Of a stretch of DNA of 64,000 nucleotides, positions 7,571 through 15,378 are shown piece after piece. Below the pieces are notes generated by a model, which worked only from the letters and a program-made list of their open reading frames with translations, did not search any database and was not told where the DNA came from. This DNA is from JAOUEA01 sp038249195 (GTDB taxonomy: Bacteria > Actinomycetota > UBA4738 > HRBIN12). The position numbers and the translations under genes are program-made. Location: positions 1 through 64,000 of the forward strand of contig JBBRWM010000010.1 of the NCBI GenBank assembly GCA_038249195.1. The letters run 5' to 3'. The stretch's first letter is position 1; every line of letters begins with the position of its first letter.

Positions 7571-7588
7571 CGATCCCACGTGGGATCG
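7571..7588. promoter_or_regulatory. Perfect 18-bp palindrome CGATCCCACGTGGGATCG
   Basis: All 9 bp of each half-site match (CGATCCCAC/GTGGGATCG). It is centred about 45 bp upstream of the start codon of the decayed TIGR03118 gene and about 100 bp past the end of rsfS. It has no T-run, so it is more like an operator than a terminator. The cognate regulator is unknown. The rest of 7536-7680 holds nothing else recognisable. Confidence 0.55.
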
Positions 7589-7680
7589 GTTCGACGTCGG
7601 ACGTAGGTACTACGGGCGGAGGGACGCGGGGGTTCGCTCGATCACGATCGGCGCGGCTCCGCCAACCCGGAAGGCTGCGT

Positions 7681-8091
7681 CTACCGGGTACCCGTCGCCG
7701 CGTCCGGCTCGTCCACCGCGAGCTTCGGGGCGTCGCGCCACAGGCGGGCCAGGTCGTAGTAGGCGTGCTCCTGTTCTCCGAACACGTGCACGACCACGTC
7801 GACGAAGTCCAGGAGCCACCAGCCGCCCTCGGGCTCGCCCTCGCGACGCGCCGGCTTCACGCCGAGCTCCCGCCCGGCGGCCTCGACCGCATCGATCACG
7901 CTGCGGATCTGACGCTGCGTTCCAGCAGAGCAAATCACGAAGTAGTCCGTGATCACAATCAGGCGGCTGACGTCGAGGACGACGATGTCGGCGGCCTGCT
8001 TGTCGGCTGCTGCCCTGGCGGCGGCCAGGGCGACCTCACGGCTGGACGGCAGGTCCTCGTGGGCCTGCGTTCCGGTCGTCGCCTCGGTCAA
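7681..8091 (-). CDS. rsfS: Ribosome silencing factor RsfS (Iojap/YbeB family)
   Basis: The protein of about 136 residues carries the RsfS core: ADIVVLDVSRLIVITDYFVIC, QIRSVIDAVE, and GGWWLLDFVDVVVHVF followed by AYYDLARLW. RsfS binds ribosomal protein L14 (uL14) and blocks subunit joining when nutrients are scarce. I chose TTG 8091 as start because its 4-nt TTGA overlap with the stop of the upstream LytR_C gene mirrors the GTGA overlaps elsewhere in this operon, and there is no ATG before the conserved domain. The gene ends the obg-dinB-nadD-lytR_C-rsfS string; nadD-rsfS adjacency is common in bacteria. Confidence 0.93.
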   Translation of the reverse strand: MTEATTGTQAHEDLPSSREVALAAARAAADKQAADIVVLDVSRLIVITDYFVICSAGTQRQIRSVIDAVEAAGRELGVKPARREGEPEGGWWLLDFVDVVVHVFGEQEHAYYDLARLWRDAPKLAVDEPDAATGTR

Positions 8092-9176
8092 GCCGTGAAG
8101 TCCTTCCCCACCACGATGGTGATGTCGCCGATGCCCGATGGTACCTGGGATGCCTGAACCCGGCCGATCCCCAGCGCCTGGCGCGCGCGGCGCGCGGCCG
8201 CCACGTGCTCGTCGCCGTTCGCGATCACCTCGGTTGTGGGCTGGTCGAACGACTGCGCGTTCTGGGACAACGCGACGCGGAACCCCGCGGGGACGACGGC
8301 ACGCGCCACCGCCTCTCCCACGCCGGGGGCGCCGTTTGCATTCTGCACGATGGCCGGCGTGGGAGCCGTCGTGCCCCACGTGCTCGTCATGAGCTCGTCG
8401 AGGGCGGGCTGCTGGGACACCACCACCGACGCGCCGACATCCTCGACGGGCATCGGCAGGATCTGCGCGCCCTTGGCCGCGTCGAGGGTTGCCTGCACGG
8501 AAGGCAAGGCGCTCGAGCCCACCACATCGGAGGGCTGCAGCTTGGGCGGATCCGCGAGCAGGGCGGAGACCATGAGATCCCAGCGCGCCGCGGGGTCGGC
8601 GCCCTTGGCCCGCATGAGCGCCGAAGCCTGGATCCCCTTGAGTCGGATCGAGCCCGGCCCGAGCACCCCCGCGGAGCTCACGACGGGCTCGGGCAGATCG
8701 ACCGTCAGGCCGCCCGAGCGATCCACCATGCGCGCGAAGCCGTCGAGGTTCATGACGAGCCAGTTCTCGTTCCACACGCCCACCTCGTTGGAGAGCGCCA
8801 CCTGGATGCTGGGACCCGGAAGCCTGGCGATGTCGGTCACCGGCGTCTCCCCCTGCCCAGGCGCCACGATCGTGAGGTCGGCCGGGATGGGGATCGCCCC
8901 CGCCTCGGGACCGCCCCCGACCACGGCGAGGTACGGGAGCGCCCCGCCCGTGACGGACAGCGACAGGAACGTGGCGGGTCCCGCCTTCCCCTTCGGTGGC
9001 GCTGATCCCGAGGCCTCCGGCGGGGCTCCATCCCCGCCGCTCGCGATCGCCCAGATCCCGCCCGTCACCAGGATGATGGCTGCCCCCACGGCCGTCGCGC
9101 GGACGAACCGGCGGCGCGACCCCCGCCTCGCGCGCGTGGGCCGGACGACCGTCTGAGGATCGTCCTGTGGCCTCAC
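8088..9176 (-). CDS. LytR_C-domain membrane-anchored protein
   Basis: The 362-residue protein has a basic cytoplasmic N-terminus, one membrane segment (about residues 30-48, VRATAVGAAIILVTGGIWAI), a long extracytoplasmic region and a C-terminal LytR_C domain (GFRVALSQNAQSFDQPTTEVIANGD... IGDITIVVGKDF). The middle resembles the LytR-CpsA-Psr fold but with few of its Arg/Asp catalytic motifs evident, so I do not claim phosphotransferase activity. The GTG 9176 overlaps the nadD stop (GTGA). In Actinobacteria a LytR-family gene commonly sits between nadD and rsfS. It probably acts in cell-envelope assembly. Confidence 0.8.
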   Translation of the reverse strand: MRPQDDPQTVVRPTRARRGSRRRFVRATAVGAAIILVTGGIWAIASGGDGAPPEASGSAPPKGKAGPATFLSLSVTGGALPYLAVVGGGPEAGAIPIPADLTIVAPGQGETPVTDIARLPGPSIQVALSNEVGVWNENWLVMNLDGFARMVDRSGGLTVDLPEPVVSSAGVLGPGSIRLKGIQASALMRAKGADPAARWDLMVSALLADPPKLQPSDVVGSSALPSVQATLDAAKGAQILPMPVEDVGASVVVSQQPALDELMTSTWGTTAPTPAIVQNANGAPGVGEAVARAVVPAGFRVALSQNAQSFDQPTTEVIANGDEHVAAARRARQALGIGRVQASQVPSGIGDITIVVGKDFTA

Positions 9177-9763
9177 CGGTACAGCTCGGCCTTCTCGATG
9201 TAGGACTTCACGCCCTCGGGCACGAGGTAGCGGATGGGGCCGCCCGCGGACACGCGGGAGCGCACGTCCGTGGACGAGATGGCCAGCGCAGGGATGTTCA
9301 TCACCGAGATATCGGGGTTCGCCCGCGGCGCGTGCGCCTCGAAGGCGGCGATGTCGTAGCCCGGGCGTGTGGCCGCGATGAAGTGCGCCAACGCGAAGAG
9401 CTCGTTCTGCTGCTTCCACTGCACGATCTCCATGACGGCGTCGGCGCCGGTCACGAAGAAGAGGTCTGCGTCCAGTTCGGCCTTCAGCCCTCGGAGCGTG
9501 TCCACGGTGTACGTGGGACCGTCGCGGTCGACCTCCATCCGCGAGACCTGGAACAAGGGGTTGGAGGCCGTCGCGATCACGGTCATGAGATACCGGTCCT
9601 CGGGGGGCGAGACGTCGGTGCGCTCCTTCAACCAGGGGCGCCCGGTGGGCACGAAGATGACGCCCTCCAACCCGAACTGGTGGAGGGCTTCCTCGGCCGT
9701 GACGAGGTGGCCGTAGTGGATGGGGTCGAAGGTGCCACCCATGACCCCCAGGCGTCTTCCCAC
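9173..9763 (-). CDS. nadD: Nicotinate-nucleotide adenylyltransferase
   Basis: NadD makes nicotinate adenine dinucleotide from NaMN and ATP in NAD biosynthesis. The N-terminal nucleotidyltransferase motif is GVMGGTFDPIHYGHL (G-x-F-x-P-x-H-x-G-H), and the C-terminal ISSTDVRSRV matches the family's ISST-x-R signature. The length, 196 residues, is normal. GTG 9763 is the nearest start to the conserved domain and follows the upstream gene's stop by 5 nt. The stop is overlapped by the LytR_C start. It works in the cytoplasm and is normally essential. Confidence 0.95.
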   Translation of the reverse strand: MGRRLGVMGGTFDPIHYGHLVTAEEALHQFGLEGVIFVPTGRPWLKERTDVSPPEDRYLMTVIATASNPLFQVSRMEVDRDGPTYTVDTLRGLKAELDADLFFVTGADAVMEIVQWKQQNELFALAHFIAATRPGYDIAAFEAHAPRANPDISVMNIPALAISSTDVRSRVSAGGPIRYLVPEGVKSYIEKAELYR

Positions 9764-9768
9764 GGCGC

Positions 9769-10209
9769 CTATCCTAGCCACGCCTCCAGGTCGTTCCCGT
9801 GTTCGCGGTAATGGATCGACCCGCTTTCCTCGAACCACTCCCGTGCGTCCGCGGTGACCTCCGGCAGCGAGGCGAGGCACTCCCGGGCCTTCAGCCGTGC
9901 GCCTTCCAGCTGGGCGCGGACCGACGGTGGGTCCATGGTCCGGGACAGCTCGAACCAGGCGGTGTTGACGTCCGCCATCACCCGAGCGTCCTCCGCCGCG
10001 CGGTCGAACGTGCCCGCGCGGATCTGCTCCAGGACGCGCGCGCAGTCCGCCAGCCAGCCCGCCACGTGGAACATCGCGTCGTTCGGCGACCACCCCTCCG
10101 GGGTCAGGGTGGGCTCCCGGATCCGATCCGCCGGGATCCGCTCGAACGTTGCGTGGAGGAGCACCCAGGCCTCCTCCTCCTCGCCGAGGAGTCGATCGCT
10201 CGTCGTCAC
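9769..10209 (-). CDS. DinB-superfamily protein (putative)
   Basis: This 146-residue helical protein resembles DinB/maleylpyruvate-isomerase-N-type four-helix proteins: an N-terminal helix (EEEEAWVLLHATFERIPADR), then EGWSPNDAMFHVAGWLADCARVLEQI with the characteristic H-x3-W. The C-terminal metal ligand H-x-x-x-H of some members is represented only by HYREH near the end. Members are metal-binding enzymes, often thiol-dependent, but many are uncharacterised. GTG 10209 overlaps the obg stop (GTGA), so the two genes are translationally coupled. The insertion of this gene between obg and nadD is less usual than the rest of the order. Substrate unknown. Confidence 0.68.
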   Translation of the reverse strand: MTTSDRLLGEEEEAWVLLHATFERIPADRIREPTLTPEGWSPNDAMFHVAGWLADCARVLEQIRAGTFDRAAEDARVMADVNTAWFELSRTMDPPSVRAQLEGARLKARECLASLPEVTADAREWFEESGSIHYREHGNDLEAWLG

Positions 10210-11465
10210 GGCGCTTCCTCGGGCACCTCGTCGGGCAGGAACTCGAAGACCTTCTCGTTGATCACGACCTCGTCGCCGTGACGAGCGCCCAGGCTGGCGA
10301 GCTTGCGCTCGACGCCTTCCTTCTTCAGGCGGCGGCCCAGCTCGGCGGCCTCTGCCTCGTCGAACAGGTCGGCCTCCATCACCCATCGCTCCACGCCCCG
10401 CCCCGCCACGTGCCAGCGGCCGGCATCGTCCCGGGAGACGGTGAACCGGGGGCGGCCGGGACGCAACACCACGTGCGACCGACGATCGGGCGCAGCCGCA
10501 TCCGCCTCGCGCGCGAGCAGCCCGAGCCGGGTGAGCAGGTCGTCGATGCCCTCGCCCGTCATCGCCGAGACGATCAGGACGTCGGCTCCCAAAGCGCCTG
10601 CCGCCGACGCCGGATCTTCGACGAGGTCCGCCTTGGTCGCCACGACCTGGGACGGTCGCCGGGCCAACGTCTGATCATAGGCGGCAAGCTCCTCGTCGAG
10701 CGTGGCCAGGTCGGCGGCGGGATCGTCCGCGGCGAGGTCCACGACGCGGAGCAGGGCGCGGCAGCGCACAACGTGACGCAGGAACCGGTGGCCGAGCCCC
10801 CGGCCCTCGCTCGCGCCTTCCACCAGGCCCGGGATATCCGCGAGCACGAACCGGTCCGCGTCGCTGCCGGCGACGCCGAGGCTCGGCGTGAGGGTCGTGA
10901 AGGGGTACGCGGCGACCTTGGGCCGCGCCGCGCTCAGGCGCCCGAGCAGAGTGGACTTCCCCGCATTCGGCAGACCCACCAGCCCGACGTCGGCGACGGT
11001 CCGCAGCTCCACGCGCAGGGTCTTGGTCTCCCCCGCCTCGCCCGGCTCGGCCGTGCGCGGCACCCGGTTGCGCGGCCCCGCGAACGCCACGTTGCCGCGC
11101 CCGCCGCGCCCACCCCGCGCCACGACGGCCCGCGCCTTCTGGCCCACCAGGTCGGCGACCAGGCCGTCCTCGTCGAAGACGACCGTGCCGTCGGGCACGG
11201 CCACAACGAGGTCCTTGCCCGATCCCCCGTCCCGCTTGGTGCTGCGGCCGCCGCCGCCGTGCGTCGCTCGTCGGTGCGGGTGCTCAGCGAGCCAGCTGAG
11301 GTCGCGCAGCCCCGGATCCACCTCGAACACCACGGAACCGCCGTCGCCCCCGGACCCGCCGTCGGGGCCGCCGCGCGGCTTGTACGGCTCGCTGTGCAAG
11401 TGGGCGGAGCCGTTGCCACCGCGCCCCGCCTCCGCGTAGACCGTGCACTCGTCGACGAAGGCCAT
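10206..11465 (-). CDS. obg: Obg family GTPase
   Basis: The 419-residue protein shows the three Obg domains. The glycine-rich Obg fold is at residues 1-160 (MAFVDECTVYAEAGRGGNGS; GGPDGGSGGDGGSVVF). The G domain follows, with G1 GLPNAGKSTL, G3 DIPGLVEGA and G4 TKADL. A C-terminal OCT-type domain begins near residue 335 (GRWHVAGRGVERWV). Obg supports ribosome assembly and stress responses. It lies downstream of rplU-rpmA, as in most bacteria, but here on the same strand after a separate plus-strand hypothetical gene. A TAAGCT hexamer 6 nt before ATG suggests a leaderless mRNA. Confidence 0.97.
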   Translation of the reverse strand: MAFVDECTVYAEAGRGGNGSAHLHSEPYKPRGGPDGGSGGDGGSVVFEVDPGLRDLSWLAEHPHRRATHGGGGRSTKRDGGSGKDLVVAVPDGTVVFDEDGLVADLVGQKARAVVARGGRGGRGNVAFAGPRNRVPRTAEPGEAGETKTLRVELRTVADVGLVGLPNAGKSTLLGRLSAARPKVAAYPFTTLTPSLGVAGSDADRFVLADIPGLVEGASEGRGLGHRFLRHVVRCRALLRVVDLAADDPAADLATLDEELAAYDQTLARRPSQVVATKADLVEDPASAAGALGADVLIVSAMTGEGIDDLLTRLGLLAREADAAAPDRRSHVVLRPGRPRFTVSRDDAGRWHVAGRGVERWVMEADLFDEAEAAELGRRLKKEGVERKLASLGARHGDEVVINEKVFEFLPDEVPEEAP

Positions 11466-11471
11466 CTGCCC

Positions 11472-11477
11472 AGCTTA
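11472..11477 (-). promoter_or_regulatory. Candidate leaderless -10 element for obg
   Basis: Reading the minus strand, TAAGCT is followed by exactly 6 nt (GGGCAG) and then the obg ATG. TANNNT placed 6-7 nt before a start codon is the usual signature of leaderless transcripts in Actinobacteria. No Shine-Dalgarno sequence is present. The operon obg-rsfS would start here. Confidence 0.5.
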
Positions 11478-11525
11478 GGGGGTGCGGCGCCCGGCGGCCC
11501 CACGTCCGTCATGATGTCGGGCATC

Positions 11526-11993
11526 ATGTCTGCCATGGACGAACCGGTATCCGTGACCGTCTGGATGGTCCACCTCGAGAAGGGCAGCGTGGACAAGGAC
11601 GTGAAGGGCAAGATCGAGCTCGCCGAGGGCGCCCTGGTCTTCGCCGGCGCGCGGCCGCCCACCGAGATCGCATTCCCGTACGCCGCGATCCGCCGCGTCC
11701 GGCGCTTGCGGGGATCGCCCGTCCTGCTCGTGGAGTGGGGCCGCGAGGGCGACCTGCGCAAGACCGCGTTCTACTTCACCGAACCCCCTCCCCTGTATCC
11801 GGCGGCGGGCGACTCGAGCCTGCACGGCGCGCCCGTGCAGCGCGTGAGCGCGATGAACGCATTCAGGCGTAGCGGCAAGCGTCGCGCGCAGCGCGGCAAC
11901 GCGCGCTACCTGCAGACGATGGGCATGGGCCTGAAGGACCTGATCCAGCTGTGGGCCGACGCCGTCGACGAGCGGGTCGCCGCCGGGCGCTGA
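11526..11993 (+). CDS. Conserved-looking hypothetical protein, PH/GRAM-like beta fold possible
   Basis: The 155-residue protein begins with a beta-rich half (VTVWMVHLEKGSVDKDVKGK; GALVFAGARPPTEIAFPYAA; VRRLRGSPVLLVEW) and continues with a basic helical tail (AFRRSGKRRAQRGNARYLQT). The alternating strands with an IRRVRRLRGSPVLLV hairpin resemble PH-like or GRAM-like modules that pair a stored value with a test residue, but this is only a fold impression. Several in-frame ATGs (11511, 11514, 11526, 11535) precede the conserved-looking part; I used 11526. It is divergent from obg and convergent with rpmA (27 bp apart). Function unknown. Confidence 0.68.
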   Translation: MSAMDEPVSVTVWMVHLEKGSVDKDVKGKIELAEGALVFAGARPPTEIAFPYAAIRRVRRLRGSPVLLVEWGREGDLRKTAFYFTEPPPLYPAAGDSSLHGAPVQRVSAMNAFRRSGKRRAQRGNARYLQTMGMGLKDLIQLWADAVDERVAAGR

Positions 11994-12020
11994 GGTCGGC
12001 CGCTCAGTCGGAGGCCACGG

Positions 12021-12275
12021 CTATCCGGCCGGGACGACCGAGGCGATCTTGCGCCCGCGGGAGCTGTGGTACTGGATGGAGCCATCGCGCAGGGCGAACA
12101 GGGTGTCGTCGCTGCCCTTGCCCACGCCGTCGCCGGGGTGGATCCGGGTGCCGCGCTGCCGCACGATGACGGAACCCGCGGTGACGCTCTGGCCGCCGTA
12201 GGTCTTCACGCCCAGGTACTGGGGATTGGAATCGCGGCCGTTTCGGGACGAGCCGCCACCCTTCTTGTGTGCCAT
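12021..12275 (-). CDS. rpmA: Large ribosomal subunit protein bL27
   Basis: The 84-residue protein starts MAHKKGGGSSRNGRDSNPQY, the invariant bL27 N-terminus that reaches the peptidyl transferase centre. It contains GSVIVRQRGTRIHPGDGVGKG and TLFALRDG, as usual. No N-terminal cleavable extension like that of Firmicutes is present. It follows rplU by 34 bp on the same strand, the standard rplU-rpmA pair. Confidence 0.99.
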   Translation of the reverse strand: MAHKKGGGSSRNGRDSNPQYLGVKTYGGQSVTAGSVIVRQRGTRIHPGDGVGKGSDDTLFALRDGSIQYHSSRGRKIASVVPAG

Positions 12276-12309
12276 CAGGCCCTCAGGGTAGCAAACGCCT
12301 CGACGCGGG

Positions 12310-12681
12310 CTACTCGGCTTTGGCCTTCGGCTCCGGCTTCGGCTCGGCCTTCGCCTCCGCAGCCTTCTTGGCGCCGCCCATCGCCACGTCCTGGATCTCC
12401 AGCAGGGTGACGAGCTGCCGGTGGCCGCCGCGCTTCGCGTAGCCGGTCTTGGGCCGGTACTTGAAGATCTTGACCTTCTCGCCCTTCTTCTCGCCCAGGG
12501 GCTGGGCCGTCACGGTGGCTTTGGCGGCCTCGGCTCCCACGTGCGTGGCGCCGTCATCGTCGACGACGAGGATGGGATGGAAGGTGATGATCTCTCCCGC
12601 GTGCACGAGCTTCTCCACCTCGATGACATCGCCGGCCGAGACCTTGTGTTGCTTGCCGCCCGTCTTGATCACCGCGTACAT
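12310..12681 (-). CDS. rplU: Large ribosomal subunit protein bL21
   Basis: The first about 103 residues are a standard bL21 (MYAVIKTGGKQHKVSAGDVI; KVKIFKYRPKTGYAKRGGHR). The C-terminus carries an additional low-complexity Ala/Lys/Glu/Pro tail (EAKAEPKPEPKAKAE), which is longer than in model bacteria but common in high-GC actinobacteria. The gene lies 29 bp after the RNase E/G gene on the same strand, so the three (rne, rplU, rpmA) are probably co-transcribed. Confidence 0.99.
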   Translation of the reverse strand: MYAVIKTGGKQHKVSAGDVIEVEKLVHAGEIITFHPILVVDDDGATHVGAEAAKATVTAQPLGEKKGEKVKIFKYRPKTGYAKRGGHRQLVTLLEIQDVAMGGAKKAAEAKAEPKPEPKAKAE

Positions 12682-12710
12682 GTGCCGTCCTCTCAGGATC
12701 TTCGTCGTGC

Positions 12711-14909
12711 TCAGGCTTCGTAATTGAGCAGGATGCCCCGGCCCTCGCAGGTGGGGCAGGTCTCGGAGAACGATTCCACCAGTCCGCCGGAGACCCGCTT
12801 GCGCGTGACCTGCAACAGCCCAAGCGGGCCGATCTCGAACACCTGCGAACGCGTCTTATCGATGGCGAGGGCGTCGCGCATGATGTCCTCGACCTGCTTC
12901 TTGTTCTTCTCCAGCAGCATATCGATGAAGTCGATGACGATGATCCCCCCGATGTCCCGCAGCCGGAGCTGTCGCGCCACCTCCGCCGCCGCCTCGAGGT
13001 TCGTGTTCACGACGGTCTCCTCGAGGTTCGTCTTGCCGACCGACTTGCCTGTGTTGACGTCGATGATGGTCATGGCTTCCGTGCGCTCGATGATCAGGTA
13101 GCCCCCGGACGGCAGCCAGACCTTGCGGTCGAGCGCCTTATGGATCTGCTCGACGATCCGGTGCTCCTCGAACGCAGAGAGCTTGCCCTGATGCAGCCGG
13201 ACCTTGGGCTCGAGGTCCGGCGCCACATCCCTCACGTACCCCATGATCTTGTCGTAGACGCGCGGGGAATCGGTGACGAGCTCTCGGTACTCCTCGTCGG
13301 TGAAGAGATCGCGGAACACCCGCACCGTCAGCTCCGGCTCCTCGGAGAGCACCTCGGGAGCCTTCACCTTCTTGGCCCGGCGGCCGATCTCCTCCCACTG
13401 GCGGACCAGCCGCTGAAGGTCGTGCGTGAGGTTCTCCTCCGGCGCCCCCTCCGCCGCCGTGCGCACGATCACGCCGTCGCCGTCGGGCTTGATCGCGCGC
13501 ATGATCGACTTCAGCCGCTTGCGCTCCTCATCGGGCAGCCGGCGGCTGATGCCGGAGAGGCTCTGCTCGGGCGCGAAGACGAGGTAGCGGCCGGGCAGCG
13601 AGATCTGAGCGGTGAGGCGCGCCCCCTTGCCGCCCATCGGGTCCTTCGTCACCTGGACAACCACGGCCTGTCCCGCCTTCAAGACCTGCTCGATGCGCGG
13701 CGCCGGGCCCTCGAGGTCTTCGGGCGTGTAGTTCACCTCACCCGCGTACAGGACGCCGTTGCGTCCCCGGCCGATATCGACGAACGCCGCCTCCATGCCT
13801 GGGAGCACGTTCTGCACGCGACCCAGGTAGACGTTGCCCACCATGGATGTGGCGCCGGTGCGCGTGACGTAGTGCTGGACCAGGGTGTCCTGCTCCATGA
13901 CCGCGATCTGATCGCGATCGCCGTGCTCCGTGATGACCATGAGCTTGTCGGTGATGCGCGGGGGAAGCACCACCGGATCGCGGCGCCGGCGCCGGTCGCC
14001 CGTGCGACCGCTCGTGCCGCCGCCCGTGCGGCTTCGGGTGCTGCGGATGCCGCGCGTGGGACCCCCCGAGGCGACCTGCTCCTCGACGGTCAACGGCTTC
14101 GCCTTCGCGCGCGAACCCTTGGGCTTCGCCTCGGCGGGCTTCGCCCGGGCGGACCGCTTGGAGCCGTCACCGCCCGACGGCTCGGCATCGGCGGGGCGCT
14201 TGGTGACCCCGCTTCCGCGCGAACCGCGGCGCCGGCGGCTCCCCGAGCGCGCCGGGGCCGATCCGTCTACGTCCTCCCCCACGGTGCGGGCGGCCGTGGG
14301 CGTCGCCGCGTCGGGCAGGGCGTCGTCACGCTGCGTGTCGGCAGTCTCCCCGACGATCGGCTCGTCCTCGGGTGCCCCGGGGTCGCGTTCGGGGCGAGCG
14401 GTACCGGATGCCGATCCACGGCCGCGTCCGCGGCCACCGCGACGGCTTCGCTTCCGCGGCGCACCGTCTGCTTCCGGTTGCGAAGAGGGCGCGCCTTCGT
14501 CGGTACCGGCCGGGGCGGCGTCGAGAACCGGGGTCTCGGTGGGGACGGTCTGCGTGGTCTTGGCCGCGGCCTCGGGGGCGCGCCGCCGCGGTTGGCGCGG
14601 ACGAGGGGCCCGAGGGGTCTCGACGGGGGTGTCCTCGGCCGGGGCAGATCTCGGCTCCGGGGCAGATCTCGCCTCCGGCTCGGACTCGTGCTTCGCCTCG
14701 GGCTTCTGCCGGGACGGGGCCGCTTGCTTCGGCTTCGGCTTCGGCTTCGGCTTCGGCTTGGCTTTCGGCTTCTGTACTACGGGTGCGGCCGTGCGGGGGG
14801 TGGGCGCGCCGCGCCTGAAGGCGGCCGCGCGCTCGGCGGCGGCCGCATCGCGGGCGGTGTCGTGCGCAGGCGGTGTCGCCGGCGCCGCGACGTCGGTGTC
14901 GTGTTCCAA
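12711..14909 (-). CDS. rne: Ribonuclease E/G family protein
   Basis: The 732-residue enzyme has a disordered N-terminal half of about 300 residues rich in Lys/Pro/Ala/Arg (KPKAKPKPKPKPKPKQ), unlike E. coli where the scaffold region is C-terminal; this swap is typical of actinobacterial RNase E. An S1 domain follows (about 325-400, TSMVGNVYLGRVQNVLPGME). The DNase I-like catalytic core contains the metal-binding aspartates in TIIDVNTGK and IVIDFIDM, and a C-terminal CPTCEGRG zinc-link motif. It cleaves single-stranded RNA in rRNA maturation and mRNA decay. The annotated start is TTG 14909, with AAGGGAG 13 nt upstream. A long structured leader precedes it. Confidence 0.95.
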   Translation of the reverse strand: MEHDTDVAAPATPPAHDTARDAAAAERAAAFRRGAPTPRTAAPVVQKPKAKPKPKPKPKPKQAAPSRQKPEAKHESEPEARSAPEPRSAPAEDTPVETPRAPRPRQPRRRAPEAAAKTTQTVPTETPVLDAAPAGTDEGAPSSQPEADGAPRKRSRRGGRGRGRGSASGTARPERDPGAPEDEPIVGETADTQRDDALPDAATPTAARTVGEDVDGSAPARSGSRRRRGSRGSGVTKRPADAEPSGGDGSKRSARAKPAEAKPKGSRAKAKPLTVEEQVASGGPTRGIRSTRSRTGGGTSGRTGDRRRRRDPVVLPPRITDKLMVITEHGDRDQIAVMEQDTLVQHYVTRTGATSMVGNVYLGRVQNVLPGMEAAFVDIGRGRNGVLYAGEVNYTPEDLEGPAPRIEQVLKAGQAVVVQVTKDPMGGKGARLTAQISLPGRYLVFAPEQSLSGISRRLPDEERKRLKSIMRAIKPDGDGVIVRTAAEGAPEENLTHDLQRLVRQWEEIGRRAKKVKAPEVLSEEPELTVRVFRDLFTDEEYRELVTDSPRVYDKIMGYVRDVAPDLEPKVRLHQGKLSAFEEHRIVEQIHKALDRKVWLPSGGYLIIERTEAMTIIDVNTGKSVGKTNLEETVVNTNLEAAAEVARQLRLRDIGGIIVIDFIDMLLEKNKKQVEDIMRDALAIDKTRSQVFEIGPLGLLQVTRKRVSGGLVESFSETCPTCEGRGILLNYEA

Positions 14910-14970
14910 AGAGGGTTACTCCCTTCGCTCGTCGCGAGGGGGCGGGCCGGAAGGGGCGAGCAACTCAACG

Positions 14971-15133
14971 GGGGTGCGGGGCACCCCGGCTCGTGAGCTG
15001 TGCGGTTCGTTGAGCGGCCCCGCACAGCGGTGGAAGGTTCCCCCGCGCGCCGAGCCGCGCGCGTGATCGCGCACCCGATCGTCCTTGTCCGGCGCTCGCG
15101 TCCCGCGCCGGCGACCGGTGAGTTCCGGTCGCC
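14971..15133 (-). promoter_or_regulatory. Hairpin-rich leader region upstream of rne
   Basis: The 469-bp gene-free stretch 14910-15378 contains three strong hairpins close together: GGGGTGC/GCACCCC (14971-14987, 3-nt loop), GCTGTGCGG/CCGCACAGC (14997-15028, 14-nt loop) and GGCGACCGG/CCGGTCGCC (15110-15133, 6-nt loop). All would lie in the 5' leader of the rne transcript. A 10-bp palindrome GCCCGCGGGC sits at 15201-15210. E. coli rne has an autoregulatory structured leader; a similar role here is inference. Confidence 0.45.
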
Positions 15134-15378
15134 AGGGCGGCGGTCGCGCGCCACCTCGACGTCGTACCAGGTCCCGCTGAAACCGCCGAACGATTCGGTG
15201 GCCCGCGGGCACATCTGTGGTGGAGCATAGCAGCCGAACCACGCCCGGCCGGGACCCGCCGCGCCCGCTCGGGAGCGGACCTAGGTCGCCCGAGGGGTCG
15301 CGGCACCGGCGGCTGACTAGTCCCTACGGGGCATATTGGGGAGCCCATGTCCCCCGAAGCGAACCCCGCAGGGGGCTG

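Noticed and set aside
13140..14996. Long plus-strand frame opposite rne
   Set aside because: Low-complexity Arg/Gly/Leu shadow of the strongly supported RNase E/G gene.
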